Assembly (NCBI GenBank): GCA_964035545.1 | Contig: OZ037771.1 | Location: 10,361,408-10,425,407, forward strand | Direction of reading: 5' to 3' | Origin: Bugula neritina | Lineage: Eukaryota; Bryozoa; Gymnolaemata; Cheilostomatida; Bugulidae | Length of the DNA: 64,000 nt | In this document: positions 45,664 through 64,000 of the stretch, piece after piece | Layout of the letters: every line of letters starts with the position of its first letter | How positions within the stretch are numbered: position 1 is the first letter of the stretch | The notes under the pieces: model-generated | Seen by the model: only the letters and a program-made list of their open reading frames with translations | What the model was told of the DNA's origin: nothing | Databases searched by the model: none | Position numbers and translations under genes: made by a program

Positions 45664-48600
45664 TAACAGGAAACGCCGGGTACTGGCGCAATTACTTTCT
45701 GAGTACAAAGACGTGCTCAGTTGCGGCGATCATGACATGGGTATGACTAAGGCTGTCTATTTTGAGATACCCCTGGCGGCGAGAACAGGGCCGATTCGGC
45801 AGCCGACCTGCCAGCTAAGTTCTGAAAAAAATAAGGAAGTGAGCCGTCAGGTGCAAAACCGCCTGAACCGGGACTTAATTTAGCCAGCCCATAGTGCTTG
45901 GAGCTCTCCAGTTGTCTTGGTTCAAAAAATGGATGAGAGCTGAAGGTTTTGCGTAGATTACCGCAAACTGAACAGCGTGACCATCCAGGATGCTTACCCT
46001 CTTCTGAGGATCGATAAGTCGCTGGATGCTTTAGCTGGTAGCAAGTTCTTCAGTACGATGGTCTTGCTGAGCAGGTACTGGCAGGTGCCTCTGAGTTCTG
46101 ATGCACAGGACAAGGCTGCGTTTATAAGTGAAAGGTGCTGCCGTTCGAGCTTACGTCTGCCCCGGCCACCTTCCAACGACTCATGGAGCAGGTCCTCAGT
46201 GGGTTACACTAGAAGACTTTGCTCATCTACCTCGATGATGTCATCATCATCTCTCCCGGCTTCAACACTCATGTCAGTTGGCTCAGAAAGGTGTTCGACC
46301 GACTCCGAGCTGCCAGTTTGAAACTCAAGCCTTCTAAGTTGCGCTGTTACAGTAAGAAGTTAAGTTCCTGGGCTATGTAGTTGGTCGGGACGAAGTCGCT
46401 ACGGACCCCGAGAAGGTACGGACTGTGAAAGACTAGGCCGTTCCTCTAGAGTCTAGACCTCCCTTGATTGCGAGCATTTCTGGATTTTGTAGGGTACTAG
46501 AGACAATACATACCTGACTTTGCAGAAATTGCCCAGCTGTTGAACTGGCTGACGGCGAAGTGGGTTCGTTGGCAGTGGACGTATGCCGAACAAAAGGCTT
46601 TCGAGCACCTCAAGGATCACTTGATGGAGGCACCCATCTTGGTGTACCCCAATTAGTCGAAGGAATACATTCTGGATACTGATGCGAGTAACCATAATTT
46701 TGGAGCTGTGCTGTCTCAGGTCCAGGATGGTCGCGAGGTGGTGGTAGCTTACTATAGTAAAGCCATGTTGGCCCCTGAGAAGAGCTACTGCACTACTAGG
46801 AAGGAACTCCTGGCGGTAGTTAAAGCGGTCAAGCACTTCAGGCCATATCTGTATGGGCGGGTGTTAGGACTACGTACGGACCATGCGCCCTTGATATGGT
46901 TGTGCAGACGAGCTGAACCCTCTAGTCAAGTTGCACTTTGTCTTGAGATCCTGGCTGAGTTTTCATACCGAATCGAACACCGACCCGGGAAGAAACATGG
47001 CAATGCTGATGGATTGAGCCGGCGGCGTAGAGAGGGGAGTAAGCAATGCCTGAATATTGAGCGCAGGGATGGTAGATTCCCTCGCTCAGACATAGAAAAG
47101 CAGATAGGTAGGGCAGGTGTATACAACTGAGAAGAAGGCTGACTCCTGTCTGAATCCCTCTCTAAAGTTGTCAACATCCTTCATGCAAACCCTACTCTAC
47201 TCCGAAATGTCAGGGAGCTTTGCAAGTTCCAAGCTACGCTACTTGGGGTGGTAGCCGACTCAGTCCGGGCCTAGAAGGAGGGATGGCGGCCTAGTGAGGC
47301 TGAACAGCAGGTCAATGGTGCAGAATTTAAGTATTTCTGCGACTGCTGGGACTCCCTCCAGTTCAATAGTGATGGGTTGTTAACAATAACGTTAGCAACC
47401 AGTGCGAATCACCAAGAACCTGAGAGGGTAGTTTGTCTGTTTGCTCTTCGCCGGGAGCTGATCTGGACACCCATAAACAGGCTCATGCTGGAGCTGGGCG
47501 GGTGACTAAGTGCCTTCAGCTCCAGTGGTATTGGCCCGGGATGTTCGACTACGAGTGCGGAAGTGTGAGGTGTGCCAGGCTGGTAAGCATGGCCGCTCCA
47601 CTGAGACCGCAGGGAGGCGTCGCCCCCATGCCGGTCGTCGGTGGCAGATAGTTGCCTTTGATCTGGTGGGCCCAATGTCCACGTCTGGGAGAGGTAATAA
47701 CAGGATACTAGTGTTAACAAACCACTTTACGCGGTGGACTGACACTTTGGCCTTTCCGAATGCGTCGGCCCCCACGGTGGCCAGGGCCTTCGATTAGAAT
47801 GTGTTCCGTTATTTCGGCTTGCCTGAACAGATACACACTGATCAGGGTGCCCAGTTTCAGTCACAGTTTATGAGTGACCTCTGTAAGGCGTGGGGGGTTG
47901 ACCAGAGTTGGGCGACCTCATATCACCCACAAAGGAATGGGGTTGTAGAGCGGAACAACCGTATGCTAGGCGACTCTTTGAGGAGTCTGCTACTGGGTAG
48001 AAATCAGAAAGAGTGAGACTTGGTGCTGCCGCAAATCATGCCAGCATACCGTAGTGCCCCTCACTCCAGCACACTGGAGACCCCTAACTTTCTCACGCTC
48101 GGTAGAAAAACGCGTGTTTCTGAGCATTTAACTTACCATGATCCGTCTCCAGCGAGTAACGTCCACGAGTACGTGGATGAGCTCATTACACGAATGAGGA
48201 CGGCTCACGAGGCTTTACGTAAGCAGCAATGGCAGTTGAGCAGTGGGGACTCTGATGACCCCCCCTTGTATAAGGTTGGAGACTGGGTCTGGCTGATGAG
48301 TCACCGCCGGCAGCGCGAACAGGCGGCTAAGTTACAGCCGAAATTCGTGATTCCTTATTGCGTGACGGAGGTGATGCCCAATCATACTTATAAAGTGGAA
48401 CGTTCAGGTCAAGTGTCGATCCAGAACGCGACAGGACTAAAGCAGTACAGGTCGAGCCCTGGTGCAGTAGGGCAGGCCCCTCTATTCCTAAAACCTATGC
48501 GTCGTGCGAATATGAGGGGACGGGCTAAGGCCGACAGAGAGTTAAAGATGATAGTGCAGTGGCTGGAAGAGAGGCCGGCAGACCGGTCCCGGGTGGCCCC

Positions 48601-48976
48601 ACCACCAGTGGAGCCGGCCAACCCACCTGCAGTCCCTGATGAAATGGAGACTCCTCAAATTCATAAGAATAATGCAGCTAGGGAGAAACCACTCATACCG
48701 GTGGATTCCCCCACACCAGAGACTCTACCCGTAGTGGTAGACTCACTGGTAGCAACAGCTCCCCCAGTACAGTTGGAGCGTAGTCAACGTGCTAGAGCCC
48801 CTCCATCTTATTTAAAAAAAATTTTTTGCGACTTAGTAGGCCAACATGCCATATTGTCTGTAGAAAGTCATTACAATTGCAACCTAGGCTGGGGACGGCA
48901 ATTGAGACTTGTGTTTCCCAACTGGAATATTATAATTTTATCAGTTGACGTTCTGGTAATTTATTTAAGTCGTTAA
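45664..48976 (+). pseudogene. Degenerate Gypsy pol (RT-RNaseH-IN)
   Basis: Broken pol of the older copy. In order: the LSEYKDVLSCG block (about 45700), TIQDAYPLLRIDKSLDALAGSKFFST (45977 on), a frameshifted YLDD region near 46225, RNase H DTDASN (about 46676), an RNase H to integrase spacer in 46708-47130, the H2C2 finger and integrase start (47460-47800), HTDQGAQFQSQ (about 47830) and NGVVERNNR (about 47940), then the longest remaining frame (48020-48976) with the basic integrase tail and Pro-rich end. This copy keeps TGG in GDWVW, where the younger copy has a stop. Not functional. Confidence 0.88.
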
Positions 48977-49210
48977 CTAATAGTTTTGTTTTATAATGGG
49001 GGGGGGGGGCGAAGCCAGCTCGCCGATGGGAAGGGGTATTATGTAATAACTTTCGCCGTGTAGAGCGTTCTTTTCAATTGTAACTGTCTGGGTGCGAGCA
49101 CGTACGATGGCAGGCTGGCAACTACAGAGCCTAAGTGGACAGCAGGCTGACATGGCGGCTGTCTTATGGTAATTCTGCTAGTGAAATTCTGTTATTTGAT
49201 TAAAATTATA

Positions 49211-49403
49211 GAGGGGCATGGGGCAGAGATAGCTTCTTGCGACATCTTGTAAATACTTTAAACGAGCTTTTATTTTAAATAGTCTAACAAAGTTTTGACT
49301 TTTTCTCTTAATTTTGTTCATGCCTAGTTATGTTATAATCAGCATTTACACTGAATTTTGCAACGTGTTGTCATGTTTGTGATATGTAATAAATCAATCA
49401 ATC
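49211..49403 (+). repeat. Probable non-LTR retrotransposon 3' tail
   Basis: A short AT-rich segment ending gatatgtaataaatcaatcaatcaag. An AATAAA signal followed by (tcaa)n is a common 3' terminus of invertebrate LINEs and SINEs. No coding part is attached, so it would be a heavily 5'-truncated copy, lying between the Gypsy remnant and the inverted-repeat element. Confidence 0.4.
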
Positions 49404-50715
49404 AAGTCTCTCTAGGGGCATTTGTATTTTAAAGTTGTCTCCTCCCACATGGGCGAAGTGTAGTCGCTATAATACATAGAATAAGCACATAAAATCAGCA
49501 AAAATGTAAGGTTTGTGTGAAAACTATTAATAGTATGAGTCTCATTTTTTTCTGAGATTATTATTTTTGCATAAGCACACAGGTTAGCTGTGTTAGCATT
49601 TTCAATTAATTATACTTACACACTTATGCTATGAAATTAGCTAGACTACTTCAACATCCATCATTTTCACAAAAAGCATTCTCACAGAACTATAAATATA
49701 TATTAAATTAATTAATTTTGTAGTATCAAAATGATGTGTGATAGCATGTACACTTAATTATACTCTAAAGAGTTTATGCCACATTATGTTCAAGGGAACG
49801 TGAATGCTTTACATAATTTTATGTTATGGCTGAAACCTCTGTAAAAGAAAAATAATACCAAGAAAAGCAAAGCTCAGTTTATGCAAAAATTTATTTAAAA
49901 TATTTTTGTATTTAGGCAGCCGTCTTTTCATTCAATATCATATTGGAATATTTTGTCTGCCCTATATCTTTATCATATATTTTACAACAGGTCTAATAGT
50001 TTTATTTAAAAGTTTTAATTGAAATGTTAGACTTGATGTTAACTTATATATCCTCGCTTGTGCCTATTTTAAGATAATAGCTGTAATGTAATGTAGCACA
50101 AACTCTTTAAAGTATAATTAAGTGTACATGCTATCACACATCATTTTGATACTACAAAATTAATCTATTTAATATATATTTGTAGTTTTGTGGGAACGCT
50201 TTTTGTGAAAATAATGGCTGATGAGATAGTCTAGGTATTTTCATAGCATAAGTGTGTAAGTATAGTTAATTGAAAATGTTAACACAGCTTATCTGCTGTC
50301 TCATTCCCAGCAGTGCTCTAAGACTGTGCTAACAGCAGATTCTGACCAAAGAGTTGAAAGGTCAACAGCTATAAATTGAACATGACAGCCAGCATAACAA
50401 ATGATTAACGGGACTTATATCATATAGTTGCCAATTCAGCTTGCTCATGCAGTAGCCAAAACCACAAACGTGCTTTGAAGTTCACTTTCTCAAGGTTTGT
50501 CAGAAAAGATTTTTTTTGGAACTGCTAATCTGTGTGCTTATGCCCAAATAATAATCTTAGAAAAGATGAAACTTGTACTAGCAATAGTCTTCACACAAAC
50601 CTTAAATTTCTACTGATTTTATGTGCTAACTCTATATAGTATATATCATAGAGACTACACCTTGCTCGTGTGGCAGGGGACAACTTTAAAATACAAATGC
50701 CCCTAGAGGAACTTG
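49404..50715. mobile_element. Long-inverted-repeat element (1.3 kb)
   Basis: Left arm about 49404-49790 is mirrored by right arm about 50095-50715. Ends read caagt..ctctaggggcattt on the left and its complement on the right. Matching inner blocks include agcacataaaatcag, gcataagcacacag, attttcaatta and tgtgtgatagcatgtacact. The right arm carries an extra 235 bp at about 50297-50533. The central 300 bp is unpaired. No transposase frame, so this is a non-autonomous foldback or MITE-type element; superfamily unknown. Confidence 0.85.
50297..50533. mobile_element. Insertion inside right arm of the long-IR element
   Basis: The left arm runs through gcacacaggttagctgtgtt without a break, while the right arm is split between cacagcttatctg and tctgtgtgctta by about 235 bp of unrelated sequence. 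A short tctg repeat at both borders may be a target duplication. Type not identified. Confidence 0.55.
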
Positions 50716-51683
50716 TGAAATATATTTGTAATTAAACTCTTTCTTGAAAAATTAGTTCCTGGATATTAATAGTAACTAGACCCACTATAAAAAATTAGCA
50801 GCACTACGAGAAAATTTAGAAATGATACATTTGCAATTCAGTTTATTAAAATAAGATTTCGTATGATTTAAATTAACTCTGAGTAAATGCTGTTATAATT
50901 TTAATTTTCTAGTTGTTGACTTATGTTTTTCGCCTTACTAGGAAAGATACTGCTTTGTAATTGCAATAATCTAACAAGCTTTAATTTTGTTTTTAAAATA
51001 ATATTGTGGCGATATCAGTATGCTGATGTGTATGCGCTAGATTTACAAATTTTATTAGTATCACAATCACTCTAGTTATTTTAGTATCAAATTCTGGGGT
51101 CAGTATGAGTAAATATAAATAAATAAAAATATATATAATCTGTAAGTGTAATATTTGCCATTTCAAAGTAATTATTTATACTGCCTCTATATAGTATTAC
51201 ACTTTTGGAGTTATCTCTGTTTTTCTAACATAGTGCATCAATACTCACTAGCTCTTCTACATAATAAATTAACTGCAAGAAAGTCAAATTACTTTTAGAT
51301 ATTATGTACTCCATTTTAGTTTGTATTAGTCAGTACTTCTAAAATTGTTTTTGTTAAAAAATCACTGACACTTTTTTATGCAGTATTAAATACTTATATA
51401 AATATATCTTAGCTGTCATCTACAGACTGTTTAAGGGTTTTATGTTTAAGCAATTTTATTTTGTAATACATTTTGCGGGAAAACATGTCTTGAATTAATT
51501 TGAAATTGGTGATCCCAAATTGATGATGATGTTTCAAAGTTTGTGGTAATATAAAACTAATAGTAGGCCCAACTCTTGTTGACTTTCATTCACTGCGTTT
51601 CCATGCAGTCCGTATGAAGTTATCTTCTCTTTGCAATTGTGCCCGCTGGCATAAAATGTAAATTACTATGGCCAAATTTGAGT
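50716..51683. other. Unassigned AT-rich DNA
   Basis: I see no gene, RNA or repeat in this stretch. Confidence 0.5.
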
Positions 51684-52180
51684 CAGGGTTGGGGTTAATT
51701 ACTTGTGAATGTAATTAATAACAATTACATGAAGATTTGTCAATTACAATTACAATTATAATAACAGTTAAAAAGTAATGTAATCAATTACAATTTCATG
51801 CCAATGTAATTAATTACAATTGCAATTACTTTTGTTCTCACAAAGGATACATAGAAGTTATACAATCTCACTTCTAGGGTCCAACTACTAATGGCAATTT
51901 TGACAGTGGTGAACCTTCTTTGGCCTCAACAATGATACTATACTACCTTGACTTAATTTGAACTTGTTATTTAACAGTAGACGTGGTAGGAAAAGCATGA
52001 AATTTTTCAAGGTTTAAAAGTTTGAAGTAATTGACATGTAATCATAAGTTAATTGTAAAAATAAATTACATTAGATATGTAATTAATTACAATTACATTT
52101 GTATTCATCAATTGCAAATTACATTCAATTACTTGAAAAAATGTAATTAATTACAACCCGTTACAATTACCCCAACCCTG
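51684..52180. mobile_element. hAT-like MITE (497 bp)
   Basis: The left end cagggttggggttaattac is mirrored by the right end gtaac..gttacaattaccccaaccctg. The interior is rich in taattacaatt repeats running toward the centre from both sides. Flanking 8-mers atttgagt (51676-51683) and ctttgggt (52181-52188) agree at 6 of 8 bases, fitting an aged 8-bp hAT-type target duplication. CAG…CTG termini also fit hAT. No transposase. Confidence 0.75.
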
Positions 52181-52188
52181 CTTTGGGT

Positions 52189-54117
52189 CAGTGTTCATGC
52201 CCAATGACAGTGTAATTACAGCTTCTGCCCCCATTTTTGCTAGATTAAATTCATTAAATTCACAAACTGAGTTAATTTATTTTAAATTAAAAAGCACAAA
52301 CCAATAAAAGCATAAAGTATTGTGTGACCGGTAAACTAAAGCTTAAGAGTAATTTAAATTTTCAAAATAAAGATAGCTGTTAATTTATTTTTAGCTTGGA
52401 AATGCTTTAGTTTACAAAAAAGTTTTATAGATTTAGGATGATTAGTAATTATTTTAAATATTAGCAGCTAAGATAAATCAAATAACTTGAATGTTATGAG
52501 AAATAAGGCACTTTAGTGTAGGTTGTAACTTATAATTATTGTTTACATAGAGTATCTATGTAACTAGCCGCCACAACCGCTGATCTTTGCCTCCGCCACG
52601 AAAGATTTCATTCTATTTAATCGAAGGGACCATTTCCGTCATCAATTTTTCATATAAGGAGCCGTTAGATAGAATTTCGGGCTGTGGTTTTGCTTCGATG
52701 CAACTAGTTCCATGGGGCGAATGAAAAAATCCATTTGCACAATGCGATAATGGATAATGGAAGCGTAGTGATTGTATGCTGGTCTTAGCTGTTGCAGCAC
52801 ACAGCCTAATCACTGAGGCAGTTAAGTTTAAAGTTTAATGGATTTGATAGTAAAAGTAGGAGTTTCATTCTCTTACCATTCTTTGCAGCACTCTAAAATT
52901 CTGCTGAATAACAATTTTTCTGATGTAGATAAGTTTTTTGCAATAGCTTTGTTGAAATAATTATAAATGAAGTTGATTATTTTCAGCACATATAACTTAG
53001 AAAAATGAGTCAATCTATCATAGTGAGTATAGAAGTTTGCATATGGCATTATCAACTATGTTGCTATTGCATTTCACACTACAATCTAGAGCATCACTTT
53101 CAATAAAGCATGACACTTTCTTTCCATGCTATAACTCATTCTTTCAATTCAATAACTTGTTTGTAGTCATCCACTCAATTGTCTCTTTGTGAATGTACAT
53201 TCTAAAAGACTGCTACACTGCATAAACTATCTAAAAACAGTGTATGCATGCTGCATAATCATATTTCATTGATTAATTTATAATAATGATACTATAAATA
53301 TGAATATAGAAAGACAATTGCTGGAGTTACTATGTAAATAATGGCAACAAAGGTCACTATTGCATAATAAACTTGGTTTTGTTTTGATGAAATCTCACAC
53401 AGGGAGCTATGCAATGCTGTACTTGCACTGTTGGGTTACAAGTTCACATAACATGTTACCTGGTAGACTCTGAGCTTTTTGTTTTGTTCAGGTGAATATA
53501 ATGTTCAGATTTATCTTCTATAAACTTGTTAAAAGAATCTTTTATAGATATTTTAGTGTAAATAATATCATACCTGTGGGGAGGAGGACAAAAATTTTTT
53601 ATATCATCTTTAGTGAGAGAGATTAGGTTTTTGTATTACTTGTAGTGAAAGAGCTACTCAATGTCTTAAGTTTCTATATCTGAATTTCAATGAACAGATC
53701 GTGCAATAAACTATTCTTTTTTGAAGTAAGCACTTAATGAAATATTTTTAACTTAGTTACTAAAACTGAATGTTACATCTTTATTGCTATGCTGTTCTGA
53801 CGAATTTGTAGCTCATGCTGTGTGCTGTTTATATACATATGTCCATGTAAATTTTCATGACATAGTACATGCATTTAAAGTTTGATATTCTATAGCAATG
53901 TTTGTAATATTAGTACAAGATTGGTACAGACAATCTTTTTCGGCATGATGATGAATTTTTCATTTCTTTAGTATAAATATAAAAAAACTTTAGTATTATG
54001 TGTTGGCAAAAATTCATCTAAAGTAGTACTTTAAAGTGTGACATAGAAAATATTAGTTCACAATTGCCAGCTGTTTTTGACTTTTAATTCACGATATTAG
54101 ATGGTGTTCACTCTCCT
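52189..54117. other. Unassigned DNA upstream of coiled-coil gene
   Basis: Mostly AT-rich without recognisable features. A local GC- and CpG-richer patch at about 52560-52810 contains a 66-codon minus-strand frame (52613-52813) with no recognised domain. It could be an old exon, a regulatory patch or a repeat remnant. Confidence 0.45.
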
Positions 54118-54240
54118 CGTCTACCACTGTTTAGCAAGTAAGAGAGTCACTGTTTAGCATGTGAGAGAGTCACTGTTTAGCAAGTAAGAGAGTCACTGTT
54201 TAGCATGTGAGAGAGTCACTGTTTAGCATGTAAGAGAGTT
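54118..54240. repeat. 23-bp minisatellite upstream of exon 1
   Basis: Five units of 23 bp with core tcactgtttagcatgtgaga, alternating gcaagtaag and gcatgtgag variants. It ends about 40 bp before the ATG of the coiled-coil gene. Confidence 0.9.
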
Positions 54241-54241
54241 T

Positions 54242-54248
54242 GTATAAA
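54242..54248 (+). promoter_or_regulatory. Possible TATA box
   Basis: gtataaa about 35 bp before the predicted start codon at 54280. This is sequence match and position only. A 5' noncoding exon farther upstream cannot be excluded. Confidence 0.25.
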
Positions 54249-54279
54249 GCTATCTGGTATTGTGTTTCATTAGTGAAGG

Positions 54280-63296
<9,017 letters not shown>

Positions 63297-63305
63297 GTGA
63301 GGTAA

Positions 63306-64000
63306 CCTGCTAGTGTCACAGCACCTGCTAGTGTCACAACACCTGCTAGTGTCACAACACCTGCTAGTGTCACAGCACCTGCTAGTGTCACAACACCTGC
63401 TATGTGACAGCGCCTACTAGTGTCACAGCACCTGCTAATGTCACAGCACCTGCTAGTGTCACAGCACCTGCTATGTGACAGCACCTACTAGTGTCACAGC
63501 ACCTGCTAGTGTCCCAACATCTGCTAGTGTCACAGCACCTACTAGTGTCACAGCACCTGCTAGTGTCCCAACATCTGCTAGTGTCACAGCACTTGCTAGT
63601 GTCACAGCATCTGCTAGCGTCACAGCACCTGCTAGTATCACAGCACCTGCTAGTGTCACAGCACCTGCTAATGTCACACCACCTGCTAGTGTCACAGCAC
63701 CTGCTATGTGACAGCACCTACTAGTGTCACAGCACCTGCTAGTGTCCCAACATCTGCTAGTGTCACAGCACCTGCTAGTGTCAACACCTGCTAGTGTCAC
63801 AGCACCTACTAGTGTCACAGCACCTGCTAGTGTCACAGCAGCAGCTGCTAGTGTCACAGCACCTGCTATGTGACAGCACCTGCTAGTGTCACAGCACCTG
63901 CTATGTGACAGCACCTACTAGTGTCACAGCACCTGCTAGTGTCACAGCATATGTTAGTGTCACAGCATCTGCTAGTGTCACAGCACCTGCTAGTGTATGC
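63306..64000. repeat. 18-bp minisatellite in intron 11
   Basis: About 38 units of 17-18 bp with core cacctgctagtgtcacag, beginning 10 bases inside the intron and running off the window. Variants include a 17-bp form (gctatgtgacag), a cacctactag form and a cccaacatctgctag form, in recurring order. Open frames on both strands (to 147 codons) reflect the multiple-of-3 period. Confidence 0.95.

Larger units (their letters stand above)
44544..49205 (+). mobile_element. Degenerate Ty3/Gypsy element, internally deleted
   Basis: A plus-strand relative of the 23.6-31.2 kb element, with the same order: LTR-like end, tRNA-Leu primer site, gag, pol, related 3' noncoding DNA. Many stop codons and frameshifts break it. 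A deletion joins mid-gag to the region just before reverse transcriptase, removing the zinc knuckle and protease. Homology ends near 49205 without a recognisable 3' LTR. The left limit is uncertain. Confidence 0.88.

Noticed and set aside
30534-49426. 15-base match ctaggggcatttgta between the Gypsy leader (30534-30548) and the long-IR element end (49412-49426)
   Set aside because: Similarity stops at both sides of the 15 bases, and the corresponding leader of the older Gypsy copy differs; probably chance.

Overview
This looks like nuclear DNA of a metazoan invertebrate. It is AT-rich and intron-bearing, with GT-AG introns, metazoan-type Ty3/Gypsy and non-LTR retroelements, many MITE-like elements and very large satellite arrays. 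The species cannot be named from the sequence. Only one convincing host gene is visible.

Layout. (1) 1-1460: the 5' end of a Ty3/Gypsy element (gag-protease, minus strand, short LTR) sitting at the edge of a satellite. (2) 1461-21420: a 20-kb block of two satellite families built on 20-bp subunits. SatA (monomer about 147 bp, with a 2178-bp higher-order repeat) runs forward to about 11735 and then reversed to about 12405. SatB runs forward at 12406-17695 and a SatB-like array runs reversed to about 18860. Reversed SatA follows, split by a 5'-truncated non-LTR retrotransposon with a perfect 17-bp target duplication. (3) 21421-23633: unassigned AT-rich DNA with a tRNA-like SINE head. (4) 23634-31240: a complete young Ty3/Gypsy element (minus strand, apparently identical 664-bp LTRs, tRNA-Leu primer site, gag, pol) carrying a nonsense codon in the integrase tail. 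(5) 31241-44540: SatB-like blocks on both strands, a TTAA-flanked MITE with its empty-site paralogue in the same array, a 214-bp foldback hairpin, a cruciform-like inverted repeat, and unassigned DNA. (6) About 44540-49205: an older, decayed, internally deleted relative of the Gypsy element on the plus strand. (7) 49211-52180: a probable LINE 3' tail, a 1.3-kb long-inverted-repeat element and a hAT-like MITE. (8) 54280 to the right edge: eleven exons of one plus-strand gene, joined in a single open frame of 580 codons. It encodes the N-terminal part of a Ser/Pro-rich, then coiled-coil, protein. Nearly all its longer introns and the segment upstream of exon 1 hold minisatellites, and one intron holds a hAT-like insertion.

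The region works as a nest of selfish DNA next to one host gene. The Gypsy parts form one replication cycle (tRNA-Leu priming, gag, a probable -1 shift into pol, integrase), but each copy is damaged. Most long open frames inside the satellites are by-products of the 20-bp period rather than genes. No CRISPR, operon or bacterial-type system is present.
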